Positions 19,323 to 28,618 of a stretch of 64,000 bases of DNA are shown piece by piece (position 1 is the stretch's first letter; every line of letters starts with the position of its first letter). This DNA is from Terrihabitans soli (GTDB lineage: Bacteria; Pseudomonadota; Alphaproteobacteria; Rhizobiales; Methylopilaceae). Position numbers and translations under genes: made by a program. Location: contig NZ_AP023361.1 in the NCBI RefSeq assembly GCF_014191545.1, forward strand, positions 524,501 through 588,500. The letters run 5' to 3'. The notes under the pieces were generated by a model that saw nothing but the letters and a program-made list of their open reading frames with translations, had not been told where the DNA came from and did not search any database.

Positions 19323-19394
19323 TTCAGGCGATTTCCCACCAATAGCCCCCGTCCGGGGCGGGATCGGAAAAACTTAACTATTTCTGAAGCACGT

Positions 19395-19409
19395 TAACGG
19401 ACCCTTACC
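19395..19409 (-). promoter_or_regulatory. Imperfect CtrA-like box upstream of the DUF882 gene
   Basis: TTAACGGACCCTTAC matches TTAA-N7-TTAA with one mismatch, and lies about 75 bp upstream of the DUF882 start in an AT-richer spacer. The evidence is motif only. Confidence 0.3.
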
Positions 19410-19517
19410 GCTAACCCATTGCTTCAAACCCACAGTCAAGCATTAGCCCGGACAAAAATGGCGGAAAACGGACCACGAGGCGAGTCAATTTAGACCAGCC
19501 CGAAAAGGCGGTGAATA

Positions 19518-21410
19518 TCAGTGCTTGGCCGAGGCCTGCACCTGCCCGCCAAGTCCTAGAGCCGCCTTCATTTTCTTGTCCGTCCCGTAGACGTCCGGGC
19601 GGGTCAGGAGCGTATCGTCGGAAGCCACTTCGGCGGTAAAATACGCAATGTGAATGGGGATTTTGTGCGCGAGATCGATTCTCCGCTCTTCCCCGCCGCC
19701 GACCATGCCCTTCAGCTTGGTGCCGTCGAGCCCGGTATCCTCGAGCAGAACGTCGGCCAGCTTGAAGGGGTCCTGGACGCGGATGCAGCCATGGCTGAGC
19801 GCCCGCATGTCTTTCGCGAACAGGTTCCGGGTCGGTGTGTCGTGCAGATAGACCGAGTGCTTGTTCGGGAACATGAATTTGATATGGCCGAGCGCGTTGC
19901 GCTCGCCCGGCGGCTGGCGGATGCGGACACGGTTCATGTCCTCCACGCTCATGCTGTTCCAGTCGATCCCGCTGCCCTGAACCTCGACCATACGGCTGCC
20001 CCAGAAGCCGTTGACGACCTTCTTCTGCGGTCTGCGGCCCTCGAACGTCACTTCGAAACCCTGGCGCTCGAGATAGGTCGGATCCTTCTGCAGCTGCGGC
20101 AGCATCTCCTTGATCGCGATCGAGGCCGGCACGTTCCAGGCCGGATTGACGATGATGTGCTCCATCTCGTCGGAGAAGATCGGCGAGGGGTTCTGCTTGC
20201 TGCCGGTGATGACGCGCGTCTCATGCACGGTATTCCCGTCGCGGACGATGCGCGCCATGAACTCCGGCACGTTCACGAAGATATGGGTCTGGCCGAGTTT
20301 GCGCGGCAGCCAGCGCCAGCGCTCCATGTTGACGACGACGAGCGGGATCGGATCGACCACGGTCGCGACTTCGTTGAGGAGCGCAACAGTCTGATTGCCG
20401 AGAACGCCGTCGGCGTTGAGGCCCTGACGCTTCTGGAATGCTGAGACGGCGGCGGCGAGTTCCGGATCGTAGAACCGGCTCGTCACTTCGGCGGTTTCGC
20501 CATCGGCCGTTCTGACTTCCATCGTCGCCGGCGGAAGGCCCATGCGCTGCCGCAGCACGGCAACGCGCTCATCGAAGCCGCCGGGCTTCAGGCTCTTCTT
20601 CGCCGTCGGAATTTCCGGCGGCGGAGGCGGCACCGGCTCGTTCGCGGCGGCTTTCAGTTCGGCGAGTTTTTTCTTCAGCGCGCGGAAGCCGGCATGCGGC
20701 GGGTTATAGGTGTCGAGCCAGTCGGCTGCGCCGTCCTCGCGCGCCATCAGCGCAAGCACATCAGCGCGCCGCGGGTGCGTCGGTTCCGGTGTGACCAGCG
20801 GGCCAAGGGTCGACGGCTCCATCCGGCCGCCCTGCGCCTGGCGCGCAAACGCCGCGACCGCGCGCGACAGCGCGATTTCGGCGGCGACAAGCTGTTCGGG
20901 AGATCCGTCCGTCGCTTGCGGATCGGGCAGGACGAAAGCCGAGGGATCGAGGCCGTCTTCATCGGCGCGCTTGATGCGGTCAATGACGCCGAGCGCTTTG
21001 GCGTTCAGCTTTCCGTCGGCAACCCAGATCGGTTCGAATTTGCGCGCCGCATAGAAGGCGAGAACATCCGCCTCGTCTTTGCGTTCCGAAAGCCGTTTGT
21101 TCAGAACGTTCTCAACGGTTTCACCCGGCGCGACAGGTGTGCTGGCTTGCGTCGCAAGTTCCGGCGAAGTCGCTTCAGGCTGCGGTTGGGCAAGCTCGGG
21201 TGCGGCCGCTTCCGGCGCGGTCACTTCAGGCGCAACGGGCTGCTGCTGGACGATTTCGGGAGCGGGCGTTTCGACAACGGAAGCAGGCGCTTCCACGGCC
21301 GGAGCATCAGGTGTCGGCAGAGTTCCGGGAGTCATATCCTGGGCATAAGCGGGCACGGACAGAGCCATGGCACCCGCCAGCAAGAACCCGGTATACTGCG
21401 ACAGGCGCAT
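19518..21410 (-). CDS. L,D-transpeptidase (YcbB/LdtD-like) with peptidoglycan-binding domain
   Basis: A 630-residue exported cell-wall enzyme that makes 3-3 crosslinks. The ATG at 21410 follows TTAGGAGAAA and opens the signal peptide (MRLSQYTGFLLAGAMALSVP). A long Pro/Ala/Glu repeat region, about 25-110, is low complexity. A YkuD-type catalytic domain follows, with the nucleophile block MRALSHGCIRVQDP preceded by KHSVYLHDTPTR, inserted after a PG_binding_1 repeat (AFQKRQGLNADGVLGNQT). This is the large LdtD architecture, including the substrate-capping segment. It is paired with the DUF882 gene on the same strand. Confidence 0.92.
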   Translation of the reverse strand: MRLSQYTGFLLAGAMALSVPAYAQDMTPGTLPTPDAPAVEAPASVVETPAPEIVQQQPVAPEVTAPEAAAPELAQPQPEATSPELATQASTPVAPGETVENVLNKRLSERKDEADVLAFYAARKFEPIWVADGKLNAKALGVIDRIKRADEDGLDPSAFVLPDPQATDGSPEQLVAAEIALSRAVAAFARQAQGGRMEPSTLGPLVTPEPTHPRRADVLALMAREDGAADWLDTYNPPHAGFRALKKKLAELKAAANEPVPPPPPEIPTAKKSLKPGGFDERVAVLRQRMGLPPATMEVRTADGETAEVTSRFYDPELAAAVSAFQKRQGLNADGVLGNQTVALLNEVATVVDPIPLVVVNMERWRWLPRKLGQTHIFVNVPEFMARIVRDGNTVHETRVITGSKQNPSPIFSDEMEHIIVNPAWNVPASIAIKEMLPQLQKDPTYLERQGFEVTFEGRRPQKKVVNGFWGSRMVEVQGSGIDWNSMSVEDMNRVRIRQPPGERNALGHIKFMFPNKHSVYLHDTPTRNLFAKDMRALSHGCIRVQDPFKLADVLLEDTGLDGTKLKGMVGGGEERRIDLAHKIPIHIAYFTAEVASDDTLLTRPDVYGTDKKMKAALGLGGQVQASAKH

Positions 21411-21539
21411 ACGTGTTTCTCCTAAGCCCCCAATCTGTCTATGCCCTTCCGCGCGTGAGTTGGGAATCACAAACGCGACGTCAGGCAGCGGCTTCCGGAG
21501 GCTTCGTGTCCGGCGAGCCACAGACTTCCCTCTCGAGGT

Positions 21540-21736
21540 TGAGCGCGGGCGCTCGATTCGAGTCGATGGGCAAGGTTCGGTGACTTGCCCCTAATAATGT
21601 CTGAGTGTGTCGGCAATCGCATCGCGTTCAATCCCGGCGGACCGTCGTCCATGTTTGTGAACGCCGTTTGCCGTGAGGATGTTGCGTGCCAATTGCCTAA
21701 GCAGCCGATGCTGTTGGAATTCGGTGTGCTTTTCGT
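21540..21736 (-). pseudogene. Decayed fragment of an NtrC-type regulator (C-terminal Fis-like helix-turn-helix)
   Basis: Reading the minus strand from about 21736, the peptide LARNILTANGVHKHG... and then GIERDAIADTLRHY aligns without gaps to LPRNALMLTGIQGHV... and EIERDTIANALKHY of the intact regulator at 22191-23660. A TAG stop (21593-21591) replaces the next Glu codon; then GQVTE matches GQMTE. A frameshift afterwards gives LAHRLES for VARRLGI. DNA identity is visible too (CAATCGCATCGCGTTCAAT against CAATCGTATCGCGCTCAAT). No AAA+ or receiver domain remains. It fills most of the 329-bp gap between two genes. Confidence 0.75.
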
Positions 21737-21739
21737 CCG

Positions 21740-22096
21740 CTACCGCGCCGCCATGCATCGGTTGAACGCCTGATCGTAATAGCGATCATATTTGCGGCCG
21801 CCCTCGCGCGACCCGAAGAGACCGCGCACGGCGCCAATGGCCGCACCGCGACCGGCGCCGTCATCGCCGTCGAGAATGCCGCCGATGATGGCGCCGCGGC
21901 CGGCGCCGCGGGCAGCGCTGCGGCCGGGATCGCCGGTTTTGCTGTCTGCATAGTCGCGCGCGTAGTCCTCGCAATAAGCCAAAACCTGAGATCGCGCCGG
22001 ATCTGCCTTGACGGAGTGGACGCCGGCGAAAACGCCGGCGAGCATCAGGGCACAAAGCGCAAGCAGTCTCGCACGCTTCACGGCATTGCTACGCAT
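21740..22096 (-). CDS. Small exported glycine-zipper protein
   Basis: 118 residues. The ATG at 22096 follows a GGGAGGG ribosome site. A signal peptide (AVKRARLLALCALMLAGVFAGVHS) is followed by a cysteine-containing helix (VLAYCEDYARDYADSK). A glycine/alanine-zipper stretch comes next (ARGAGRGAIIGGILDGDDG and GRGAAIGAVRGLFG), then a basic tail with YYDQAFNRCM. Glycine zippers insert in or pack on membranes; the two cysteines could form a disulfide. The C-terminal YDRYYDQAFNRCM resembles tails of other alphaproteobacterial YMGG-like proteins. Function unknown. Confidence 0.75.
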   Translation of the reverse strand: MRSNAVKRARLLALCALMLAGVFAGVHSVKADPARSQVLAYCEDYARDYADSKTGDPGRSAARGAGRGAIIGGILDGDDGAGRGAAIGAVRGLFGSREGGRKYDRYYDQAFNRCMAAR

Positions 22097-22190
22097 AACC
22101 AACCCTCCCTTGTTCAGGAAGCGTAGCACCCGCATGCCGTGCTCTTGAAGCGATTATTGGGTCAGTGGCGCTGACATAAATTCGGGAATG

Positions 22191-23660
22191 TCAGGCGGCG
22201 GCACCGGGACTTGTGCTCGTGCCGGCTTCGCCCTCAAGGTCGAGCTCTTTGAGCTTTCGATAAAGAGTCGAACGGCCGATGCCCAGACGGCGGGCGACTT
22301 CCGTCATCTGCCCCTCATAATGCTTCAGCGCGTTCGCAATCGTATCGCGCTCAATTTCCGCAAACGGTCGCACATGGCCTTGAATGCCCGTCAGCATCAG
22401 GGCGTTGCGCGGCAAAGGCGCCGGAGCGGGGGCCGCTTGCGGTTCGGGCAGGCGTACGGGCTCGCTCGGAGCCATGCCAAGCTGCGACGCGATTTGAGGA
22501 AATTCGGCAGCGGTGAGCTCATCGCCCTCGGCAAGAACGACCGCGCGGAACACCGCATTTTCGAGCTGGCGGACATTGCCCGGCCAGGAATGTTCTTCGA
22601 GCAGCGAAAGCGCCGCAGGCGAGATCGAGCGGATGGTGCGGCCTTCTTCGGCGGCAAAGCGCGCAAGAAAGCCGCGCGCCAAAGCCCTTATGTCGGAACG
22701 GCGATTGCGAAGCGGCGGAATTCCGATCGGGAAGACGCCGAGACGGTAATAGAGGTCTTCGCGGAAGAGGCCCTTCTTCACGAGATCGATCAGGCCGCTA
22801 TTGGTCGCCGAGACGATGCGGATATCGACGCGCACCGGACGCCGCCCGCCGACCGGATCGACCTCGCCCTCCTGCAAGGCGCGCAGGAGTTTGACCTGTG
22901 CTTCCGGCGGCAGTTCGCCGATCTCGTCGAGGAACAGCGTGCCGGTATCGGCTTCGACGAATTTGCCCGCGTGCTTTTCGGTGGCACCGGTGAACGCGCC
23001 CTTTTCGTGGCCGAACAAGACGCTTTCCACGAGATTCCCAGGAATAGCCCCGCAATTCACAGCCACAAAAGGCCGTCCGGCGCGATCGCCCGACGCGGCA
23101 ATGGCGCGCGCGAAGAGTTCCTTGCCGACGCCCGTTTCACCTTCGAGCAGAACCGGAATGTTCGAGGCGGCGGCTCTGCGTCCGAGATGCAGCGCCGCCT
23201 TCATGGCTTCGCTTTTGGATTCGAGATCGTCAAAGGTCAGCGTGCCGGCTGCGCGGCGACGGAATCGGCGAACCTCGCTCGCCAGCGCATCGGTCTTCAG
23301 CGCGTTGCGGATCGAAACCTGAAAGCGTTCGGGGCCGACGGGCTTCACCATGAAATCCATGGCTCCCGCGCGCATCGCCGAGATCACCGTATCGATCGAG
23401 CCGTTCACCGTCTGCACAATGACCGGAATATCGATCTGCGCCTTGTTGAGACGCTCCATCACGGCAAAGCCGTCGAGCTCGGGCATGACGAGATCGAGTA
23501 CGAGAACATCGACGCCGCCGCGACCTGGAGAGGCAAGGAGGTTGAGCGCCTCCTGGCCGTTGTCGAGGACGATCGCCTCATAGCCGAGGCGGCGCGCCAT
23601 GCCCTCGAGCAGGCGGCGCTGCACCGGATCGTCGTCAACAATGAGAATCGTGCCGCTCAT
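22191..23660 (-). CDS. NtrC-family sigma-54-dependent response regulator
   Basis: A 489-residue regulator with three parts. The receiver domain (about 1-120) has the phospho-acceptor D56 in VLVLDLVMPELDG and acidic pocket D9-D11. The AAA+ sigma-54 activation domain (about 150-390) has Walker A GETGVGKELFARAI, the sigma-54 loop GAFTGA and Walker B TLFLDEIGELP. The Fis-type DNA-binding helix-turn-helix is near 430-475 (VARRLGIGRSTLYRKL). I take the ATG at 23660, just before ILIVDDD; the frame is open further upstream but into unrelated sequence. No histidine kinase lies beside it. A decayed copy of its C-terminus lies 0.5 kb away. Confidence 0.93.
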   Translation of the reverse strand: MSGTILIVDDDPVQRRLLEGMARRLGYEAIVLDNGQEALNLLASPGRGGVDVLVLDLVMPELDGFAVMERLNKAQIDIPVIVQTVNGSIDTVISAMRAGAMDFMVKPVGPERFQVSIRNALKTDALASEVRRFRRRAAGTLTFDDLESKSEAMKAALHLGRRAAASNIPVLLEGETGVGKELFARAIAASGDRAGRPFVAVNCGAIPGNLVESVLFGHEKGAFTGATEKHAGKFVEADTGTLFLDEIGELPPEAQVKLLRALQEGEVDPVGGRRPVRVDIRIVSATNSGLIDLVKKGLFREDLYYRLGVFPIGIPPLRNRRSDIRALARGFLARFAAEEGRTIRSISPAALSLLEEHSWPGNVRQLENAVFRAVVLAEGDELTAAEFPQIASQLGMAPSEPVRLPEPQAAPAPAPLPRNALMLTGIQGHVRPFAEIERDTIANALKHYEGQMTEVARRLGIGRSTLYRKLKELDLEGEAGTSTSPGAAA

Positions 23661-23833
23661 ATGCGCAAGTTCGCCCCAGACATGCCGGGCATCGTGGCCG
23701 CTGAGCGTAAACAGACGCTTACATTTGGGGCTGAACCGTCCCATTCGGGGAAATTGTCGCGCTGAAAGGTTGATCCGGGAGCGGGCGGGCGCGATATGCT
23801 GGGACGGTTTCCACGTCCAAGGTGATTTGCCAG

Positions 23834-25660
23834 GTGCGACAGCCCGTTTTCGATTCCGCCGAGAAGACCGCCGATCCCAAACTTGGCGATCTGCCCGAAT
23901 GGAATCTCGACGACCTCTATAAGGGTCTTGAGGCGCCCGAACTCCTGGCCGACCTCGCGCGCTCGGATGCCGATGCCGCCGCTTTCGCCAAGACCTATCA
24001 GGGCAAGCTCGCAACGCTCGCCGCCGACAATCCCAGGGGACTGCTGGAAGCGGTGAAGGATTATGAGGCGCTCGACGACCTCATGGGCCGTCTCGGCTCT
24101 TATGCCGGGCTCGTCTATTCAGGCGATACGACCGATCCCAAACGGGCGAAATTTTACGGCGATGTTTCCGAGAAGCTGACCAATGCGTCGTCGCATCTTC
24201 TGTTTTTTGCGCTCGAACTGAACGGCATCGAAGATGCGGTGCTGGATGATGCGCTGCAGCTTCCCGGGCTCGACCGCTACAAGCCCTTCTTCGACGATGT
24301 GCGGAAAGAACGCCCGCACCAGCTCGAGCCGCGCGTTGAACAGCTTTTCCACGAAAAATACACGACGGGCCGCGGCGCCTGGAACCGCCTCTTCGACGAA
24401 ACGATCGCCGCACTCACTTTCGAGGTCGACGGCGAGACGCTGCCGCTCGAGCGCACGCTCAATCTGATGCAGGAGCCGGACGAGAAGAAGCGCAAAGCGG
24501 CGTCCGAAGCGCTCGCCAAAGTGTTCAAGGAGAATTTGCGCGTCTTTACGCTGATCACAAACACGCTGGCGAAGGACAAGGAAATCTCCGACCGCTGGCG
24601 CTCGTTCGAGGATGTTGCGGATTCGCGCCATCTCGCCAACCGTGTCGAGCGGGAAGTGGTGGAAGCGCTGGTTTCCGCAGTCCGCGCCGCCTATCCGCGG
24701 CTGTCGCACCGCTATTACGCGCTGAAGGCGAAATGGTTCGGCAAGGACAAGCTCGAACATTGGGACCGCAACGCGCCGCTGCCGAAAGTCGAGCAGCGCA
24801 CGATCTCCTGGACCGAGGCGCGGGACACTGTGCTGTCGGCCTATGGCGGGTTCTCGCCGCAAATGTCGGACATCGCCAAACAGTTCTTCGACAAGAACTG
24901 GATCGATGCGCCGGCACGGCCGGGCAAATCGCCGGGCGCGTTCGCCCATCCGACGACGCCCTCGGCGCATCCTTATGTTCTGGTCAATTATCTCGGCAAG
25001 CCGCGCGATGTCATGACGCTGGCGCATGAGCTCGGCCATGGCGTGCACCAGGTGCTCGCCGCGCCGAACGGCCCGTTGATGGCGCCGACGCCGCTGACGC
25101 TTGCGGAAACCGCATCCGTCTTCGGCGAGATGCTGACTTTCCGCAAGATTCTCGACGGCACGACGGACCCGGTTCAGAAAAAAGCGCTTCTCGCCTCCAA
25201 GGTCGAGGACATGCTGAACACCGTCGTCCGCCAGATCGCGTTCTATACCTTCGAGCGCAAGGTACATACCGAGCGCCGCGAGACGGGCGAGCTGACGAGC
25301 GAGCGCCTCAACGAGATCTGGCTCGAAGTCCAGCATGAGAGTCTAGGGCCGGCGATCCGCTTCAACCCGGGCTATGAAGTGTTCTGGACCTATATCGGCC
25401 ACTTCATCCATTCGCCCTTCTATGTCTATGCCTATGCCTTCGGCGATTGCCTCGTGAACTCGCTCTATGCGGTTTATGAAAAATCACACGAGGGTTTTGC
25501 CGAGCGCTATTTCGCGCTGCTGTCGGCGGGCGGCACCAAGCATCATTCCGAATTGCTCGCGCCGTTCGGTCTCGATGCGCGCGATCCGCAATTCTGGCAG
25601 ACGGGCCTCGGCCTGATCGACCGGATGATCAGCGAGCTTGAGGCGCTGGAGACGGCGTGA
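23834..25660 (+). CDS. M3 family oligoendopeptidase
   Basis: A cytosolic zinc peptidase of the oligoendopeptidase F/M3B type, about 608 residues. The catalytic HExxH is in MTLAHELGHGVHQVLA and the third ligand glutamate follows in TLAETASVFGEM. Helical N-terminal half and length match the family. Two GTG starts are possible; 23834 is preferred because AAGGTGA (23818-23824) sits about 9 nt upstream, and the alternative is 23822. It is translationally coupled to the next gene by a GTGA overlap. Confidence 0.93.
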   Translation: MRQPVFDSAEKTADPKLGDLPEWNLDDLYKGLEAPELLADLARSDADAAAFAKTYQGKLATLAADNPRGLLEAVKDYEALDDLMGRLGSYAGLVYSGDTTDPKRAKFYGDVSEKLTNASSHLLFFALELNGIEDAVLDDALQLPGLDRYKPFFDDVRKERPHQLEPRVEQLFHEKYTTGRGAWNRLFDETIAALTFEVDGETLPLERTLNLMQEPDEKKRKAASEALAKVFKENLRVFTLITNTLAKDKEISDRWRSFEDVADSRHLANRVEREVVEALVSAVRAAYPRLSHRYYALKAKWFGKDKLEHWDRNAPLPKVEQRTISWTEARDTVLSAYGGFSPQMSDIAKQFFDKNWIDAPARPGKSPGAFAHPTTPSAHPYVLVNYLGKPRDVMTLAHELGHGVHQVLAAPNGPLMAPTPLTLAETASVFGEMLTFRKILDGTTDPVQKKALLASKVEDMLNTVVRQIAFYTFERKVHTERRETGELTSERLNEIWLEVQHESLGPAIRFNPGYEVFWTYIGHFIHSPFYVYAYAFGDCLVNSLYAVYEKSHEGFAERYFALLSAGGTKHHSELLAPFGLDARDPQFWQTGLGLIDRMISELEALETA

Positions 25661-26541
25661 CCGGCAAGCCGCCCGGCTTTACCCACACGCCTTACACCGG
25701 CTCCTACAAGCCGTTCACCATCGGCATGAACCTGCTCGATCCAAAAGACTGGATCGAGGTCGATGCGAGGCTGCCGGAATACTTGAAGGAAAAAGCGCGT
25801 CTGCTCGCGGAAGACCGCGACGAGGTGTTTCGCGAAGAGCCCGCGACGCGCGCCGCGCAAGCCGAAGTTCTCGATCTTCTCCTCAATCATCTGCCCGCGC
25901 GTTTTCCGCAAATCTATCGGCGCGACGGGCGCTTGATGGAGGTCGTTCCCGCCGGTCTTCATGTTGATGTTGAAGATGAGAGCGAGGCGCCATTCGTTCG
26001 CGCCGCCCGGCTGATCCAGGAAGATCTTGTGCTGATGCGGAAAGGCGAGGGCGGCTACCGCTTCGCCGCCGGCTCGGTCTCGTTCCCGTCCTCCTGGGCG
26101 CTGAAAGACAAATTCGGCAAGACGCTCGACGGGCTGCATACGCCGGTGCCGGGCTATGCCGATTTCCTCTCCGGCCGGGTGGCCCGCATCTTCGAGAACC
26201 TGCCGGCCGACAAACCGGTCTGGCGGATGGGCTGGTCGCTCCACCCCGACAATGCGCTGCACCATCCGGTTGGCCATCCCTGGCCGGAGGGAGAGCTGTC
26301 GCCCTATGTCCGGCTGGAGCGGCAGACCTTGCGGCGGCTCCCGATATCGGGGGACGTGCTGTTCACGATCCGCATCCATATTGATCCGGTCGCGGCTCTG
26401 AAAACCCATCCCGAAGGGGCGCGCTTGGCCGCGGGAATCAAACAGGAAATTCTTGGCCTTTCCGACGGTCAGGCGGCCTATCGCTCGCTGCTGAAAGACC
26501 GGGCCCGGATCCTTGCCGTGCTTGAGTCTATAGAGCGATAG
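25657..26541 (+). CDS. DUF3445 family protein (heme-dependent oxidative N-demethylase-like)
   Basis: A 294-residue protein of the DUF3445 family. Conserved stretches seen are the proline-rich opening FTHTPYTGSYKPFTIGMNLL, DFLLNHLP-type helix EVLDLLLNHLPARFP, LIQEDLVLMRKGEGGYRFAAGS and WRMGWSLHPDNALHHP. Some family members are heme enzymes that oxidatively demethylate amines; whether this one binds heme is not shown by sequence alone. It starts with GTG inside the stop of the M3 peptidase gene, so the two are made together, and it ends 128 bp before the next gene. Confidence 0.83.
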   Translation: MTGKPPGFTHTPYTGSYKPFTIGMNLLDPKDWIEVDARLPEYLKEKARLLAEDRDEVFREEPATRAAQAEVLDLLLNHLPARFPQIYRRDGRLMEVVPAGLHVDVEDESEAPFVRAARLIQEDLVLMRKGEGGYRFAAGSVSFPSSWALKDKFGKTLDGLHTPVPGYADFLSGRVARIFENLPADKPVWRMGWSLHPDNALHHPVGHPWPEGELSPYVRLERQTLRRLPISGDVLFTIRIHIDPVAALKTHPEGARLAAGIKQEILGLSDGQAAYRSLLKDRARILAVLESIER

Positions 26542-26669
26542 AAAAGCCCTCTCGGGCGCGGCGACGGGGCGCACGCTCGCGGATGGCAATTTTGTGGCGG
26601 GAGCGTTGCCCTGCAGAGTGCTTTCCTTTAAAGGCGGCACTTAATCCATCTGCAACCTGGGGAGAGGTC

Positions 26670-26960
26670 ATGGCCGAGCATGGCAAGGTCGAATATGCGA
26701 CTGCGACCGGCAATGATTATGCCGAGCACGAGGGCACCTATCTCAACGTCATGAAGCTGACGAAAGTCGGCACCGTGGCCATCCTCGCAGGCGTCGTTTC
26801 CCTTGGAATCTGGGGCACGACCGGCCATCTCGGCTGGACCGCCTTCGGCATCGTCCTGTCGCTCATTCTGCTGGCTTACGGCCTTTATCGCGACAACGTC
26901 GTCCCGGTGACCGGCCTGCTGGTTTTCCTGCTCATCGTCTGGGCCTTCTTGGCCGGCTGA
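26670..26960 (+). CDS. aa3-type cytochrome c oxidase subunit IV family protein
   Basis: A 96-residue small membrane protein. The soluble N-terminus AEHGKVEYATATGNDYAEHEGTY is the family core (the acidic YxxHExTY pattern). Two or three hydrophobic helices follow (KVGTVAILAGVVSLGIWG, AFGIVLSLILLAYGL, VTGLLVFLLIVWAFLAG). Canonical bacterial subunit IV has a single helix and about 50 residues, so this one is longer. A GGGGAGAGG ribosome site precedes the ATG. It sits 16 bp before pntA1, as in related genomes, rather than near oxidase genes, so its true role may lie with the transhydrogenase. Confidence 0.8.
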   Translation: MAEHGKVEYATATGNDYAEHEGTYLNVMKLTKVGTVAILAGVVSLGIWGTTGHLGWTAFGIVLSLILLAYGLYRDNVVPVTGLLVFLLIVWAFLAG

Positions 26961-26976
26961 ACCTGGTTGATCCCCT

Positions 26977-28230
26977 ATGCGTATTGCCGTTCTCGCTGAA
27001 ACCGACGCCAATGAAGCGCGCGTTGCCGCAACCCCGGAAACCGTCAAGAAGCTGAAAGCTCTCGGCGCCGATATCGTTATCGAGGAAGGTGCGGGCGAAG
27101 AGTCCGGCATTCTCGACGCCGAGTATAAGGCTGCCGGCGCCGACATCGTCGCCGTCGGCAAAGCCGCGACCAAGGCCGATGTGGTTTTCTCGGTTCGCCG
27201 TCCGACGGCCGCCCAGCTCAAGGGCATCAATGACGGCGCCGCCGTCATCGCCATCGCCGATCCCTACGGCAATGAGGCCGAGCTCAAAACCATCGCCGGC
27301 ACCGATGCCGTGCTGTTTGCCATGGAACTGATGCCGCGCATCACGCGCGCCCAGGTCATGGACGTCCTCTCCTCCCAGGCGAACCTTGCGGGCTACCGCG
27401 CGGTGATCGACGCCTCGGCCGAATACGGCCGCGCTTTCCCGATGATGATGACCGCCGCCGGCACCATTCCCGCCGCGCGCGTCTTCGTCATGGGCGTCGG
27501 CGTTGCCGGCCTTCAGGCCATCGCCACGGCCCGCCGCCTCGGTGCCATCGTCACGGCGACCGACGTCCGCCCGGCGACGAAGGAACAGGTGGAATCGCTC
27601 GGCGCGAAGTTCATCGCCGTCGAGAACGAAGAGTTCAAACAGGCCGAGACCTCGGGCGGCTACGCCAAGGAAATGTCGACCGATTATAAGAAGCAGCAGG
27701 CCGAACTCGTCGCCGCGCATATCGCCAAGCAGGACGTCGTCATTACGACGGCGCTGATCCCGGGCCGCGCGGCGCCGGTGCTCGTCACCTCCGCGATGAT
27801 CAAGTCGATGAAGCCGGGTTCGGTGATCGTCGATCTTGCGGTCGAACGCGGCGGCAATGTCGAAGGCGTCAAGCTCGGCAAGATCGCGGACGTGAACGGC
27901 GTGAAGATCGTCGGCCATGCAAACGTTGCCGGCCGTCTCGCCGCGTCCGCTTCGGCGCTTTATGCGAAGAACCTTCTCGCCTTTGTCGAAACGCTGATCG
28001 ACAAGGAAAAGAAGGCGCTGGCCATCAACTGGGAAGACGAGCTCGTGAAGGCGACCGCGCTGACGCGCGGCGGCGCGATCGTTCATCCGAATTTCGGCGG
28101 CAAGGCCGAGAAGCCGGCGGCTGAAAAATCCGAAGGCGACAAACCTGCGGCGCCGAAGGCTGCCAAGAAACCCGCCACCAAGTCTGCTGCCGACAAGCCG
28201 GCTGCGAAGTCCAAGTCCAAGGGGGCCTGA
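26977..28230 (+). CDS. pntA1: NAD(P) transhydrogenase subunit alpha part 1
   Basis: The NAD(H)-binding domain I of proton-translocating transhydrogenase, 417 residues, soluble. It starts [26 protein letters not shown], and the NAD fold has [22 protein letters not shown]. The last about 40 residues are Lys/Ala/Pro-rich, a probable tether. Together with the next two genes it makes the split PntA1-PntA2-PntB enzyme usual in alphaproteobacteria, which interconverts NADH and NADPH at the expense of the proton gradient. Spacing to pntA2 is 2 bp. Confidence 0.96.
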   Translation: MRIAVLAETDANEARVAATPETVKKLKALGADIVIEEGAGEESGILDAEYKAAGADIVAVGKAATKADVVFSVRRPTAAQLKGINDGAAVIAIADPYGNEAELKTIAGTDAVLFAMELMPRITRAQVMDVLSSQANLAGYRAVIDASAEYGRAFPMMMTAAGTIPAARVFVMGVGVAGLQAIATARRLGAIVTATDVRPATKEQVESLGAKFIAVENEEFKQAETSGGYAKEMSTDYKKQQAELVAAHIAKQDVVITTALIPGRAAPVLVTSAMIKSMKPGSVIVDLAVERGGNVEGVKLGKIADVNGVKIVGHANVAGRLAASASALYAKNLLAFVETLIDKEKKALAINWEDELVKATALTRGGAIVHPNFGGKAEKPAAEKSEGDKPAAPKAAKKPATKSAADKPAAKSKSKGA

Positions 28231-28232
28231 TC

Positions 28233-28613
28233 ATGATTCAGTTCGCTCAGGCGACCGCAACGCCGGAAGCCGTCGCTGACGCCGGCGCCGCCGCCGCGCA
28301 CGCCGCGACCGGCATCGATCCGTTCGTTTTCCGCTTCGCGATCTTCGTGCTCGCGATCTTCGTCGGTTACTACGTGGTGTGGAGCGTGACGCCGGCGCTG
28401 CATACGCCGCTGATGGCGGTCACCAACGCCATCTCGTCCGTCATCGTGGTCGGCGCGCTGCTCTCGGTCGGCGTCTCGCTCGATCTCGGCGGCGACGGCC
28501 CGGTCTGGGCGCGTGCGCTCGGCTTCTTCGCGCTGATCCTTGCCTCCGTAAACATCTTCGGCGGCTTCCTGGTCACGCAGCGCATGCTCGCAATGTATAA
28601 GAAGAAGGGCTGA
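28233..28613 (+). CDS. pntA2: NAD(P) transhydrogenase subunit alpha part 2 (membrane domain)
   Basis: A 126-residue membrane protein that supplies part of the proton channel. Three hydrophobic helices are visible ([58 protein letters not shown]). The family signature [13 protein letters not shown] is present. It lies between pntA1 and pntB in the same frame direction, with tight spacing. The first about 30 residues are alanine-rich and variable. Confidence 0.96.
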   Translation: MIQFAQATATPEAVADAGAAAAHAATGIDPFVFRFAIFVLAIFVGYYVVWSVTPALHTPLMAVTNAISSVIVVGALLSVGVSLDLGGDGPVWARALGFFALILASVNIFGGFLVTQRMLAMYKKKG

Positions 28614-28618
28614 GCGCC

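Noticed and set aside
23661-24014. Upstream extension of the NtrC-type regulator.
   Set aside because: It reads into the M3 peptidase gene and has no receiver-like sequence; the receiver starts right after the ATG at 23660.
26625-26634. CCTTTAAAGG palindrome before the CoxIV-like gene.
   Set aside because: Ten bases only, expected by chance in 64 kb; no second copy or spacing pattern.
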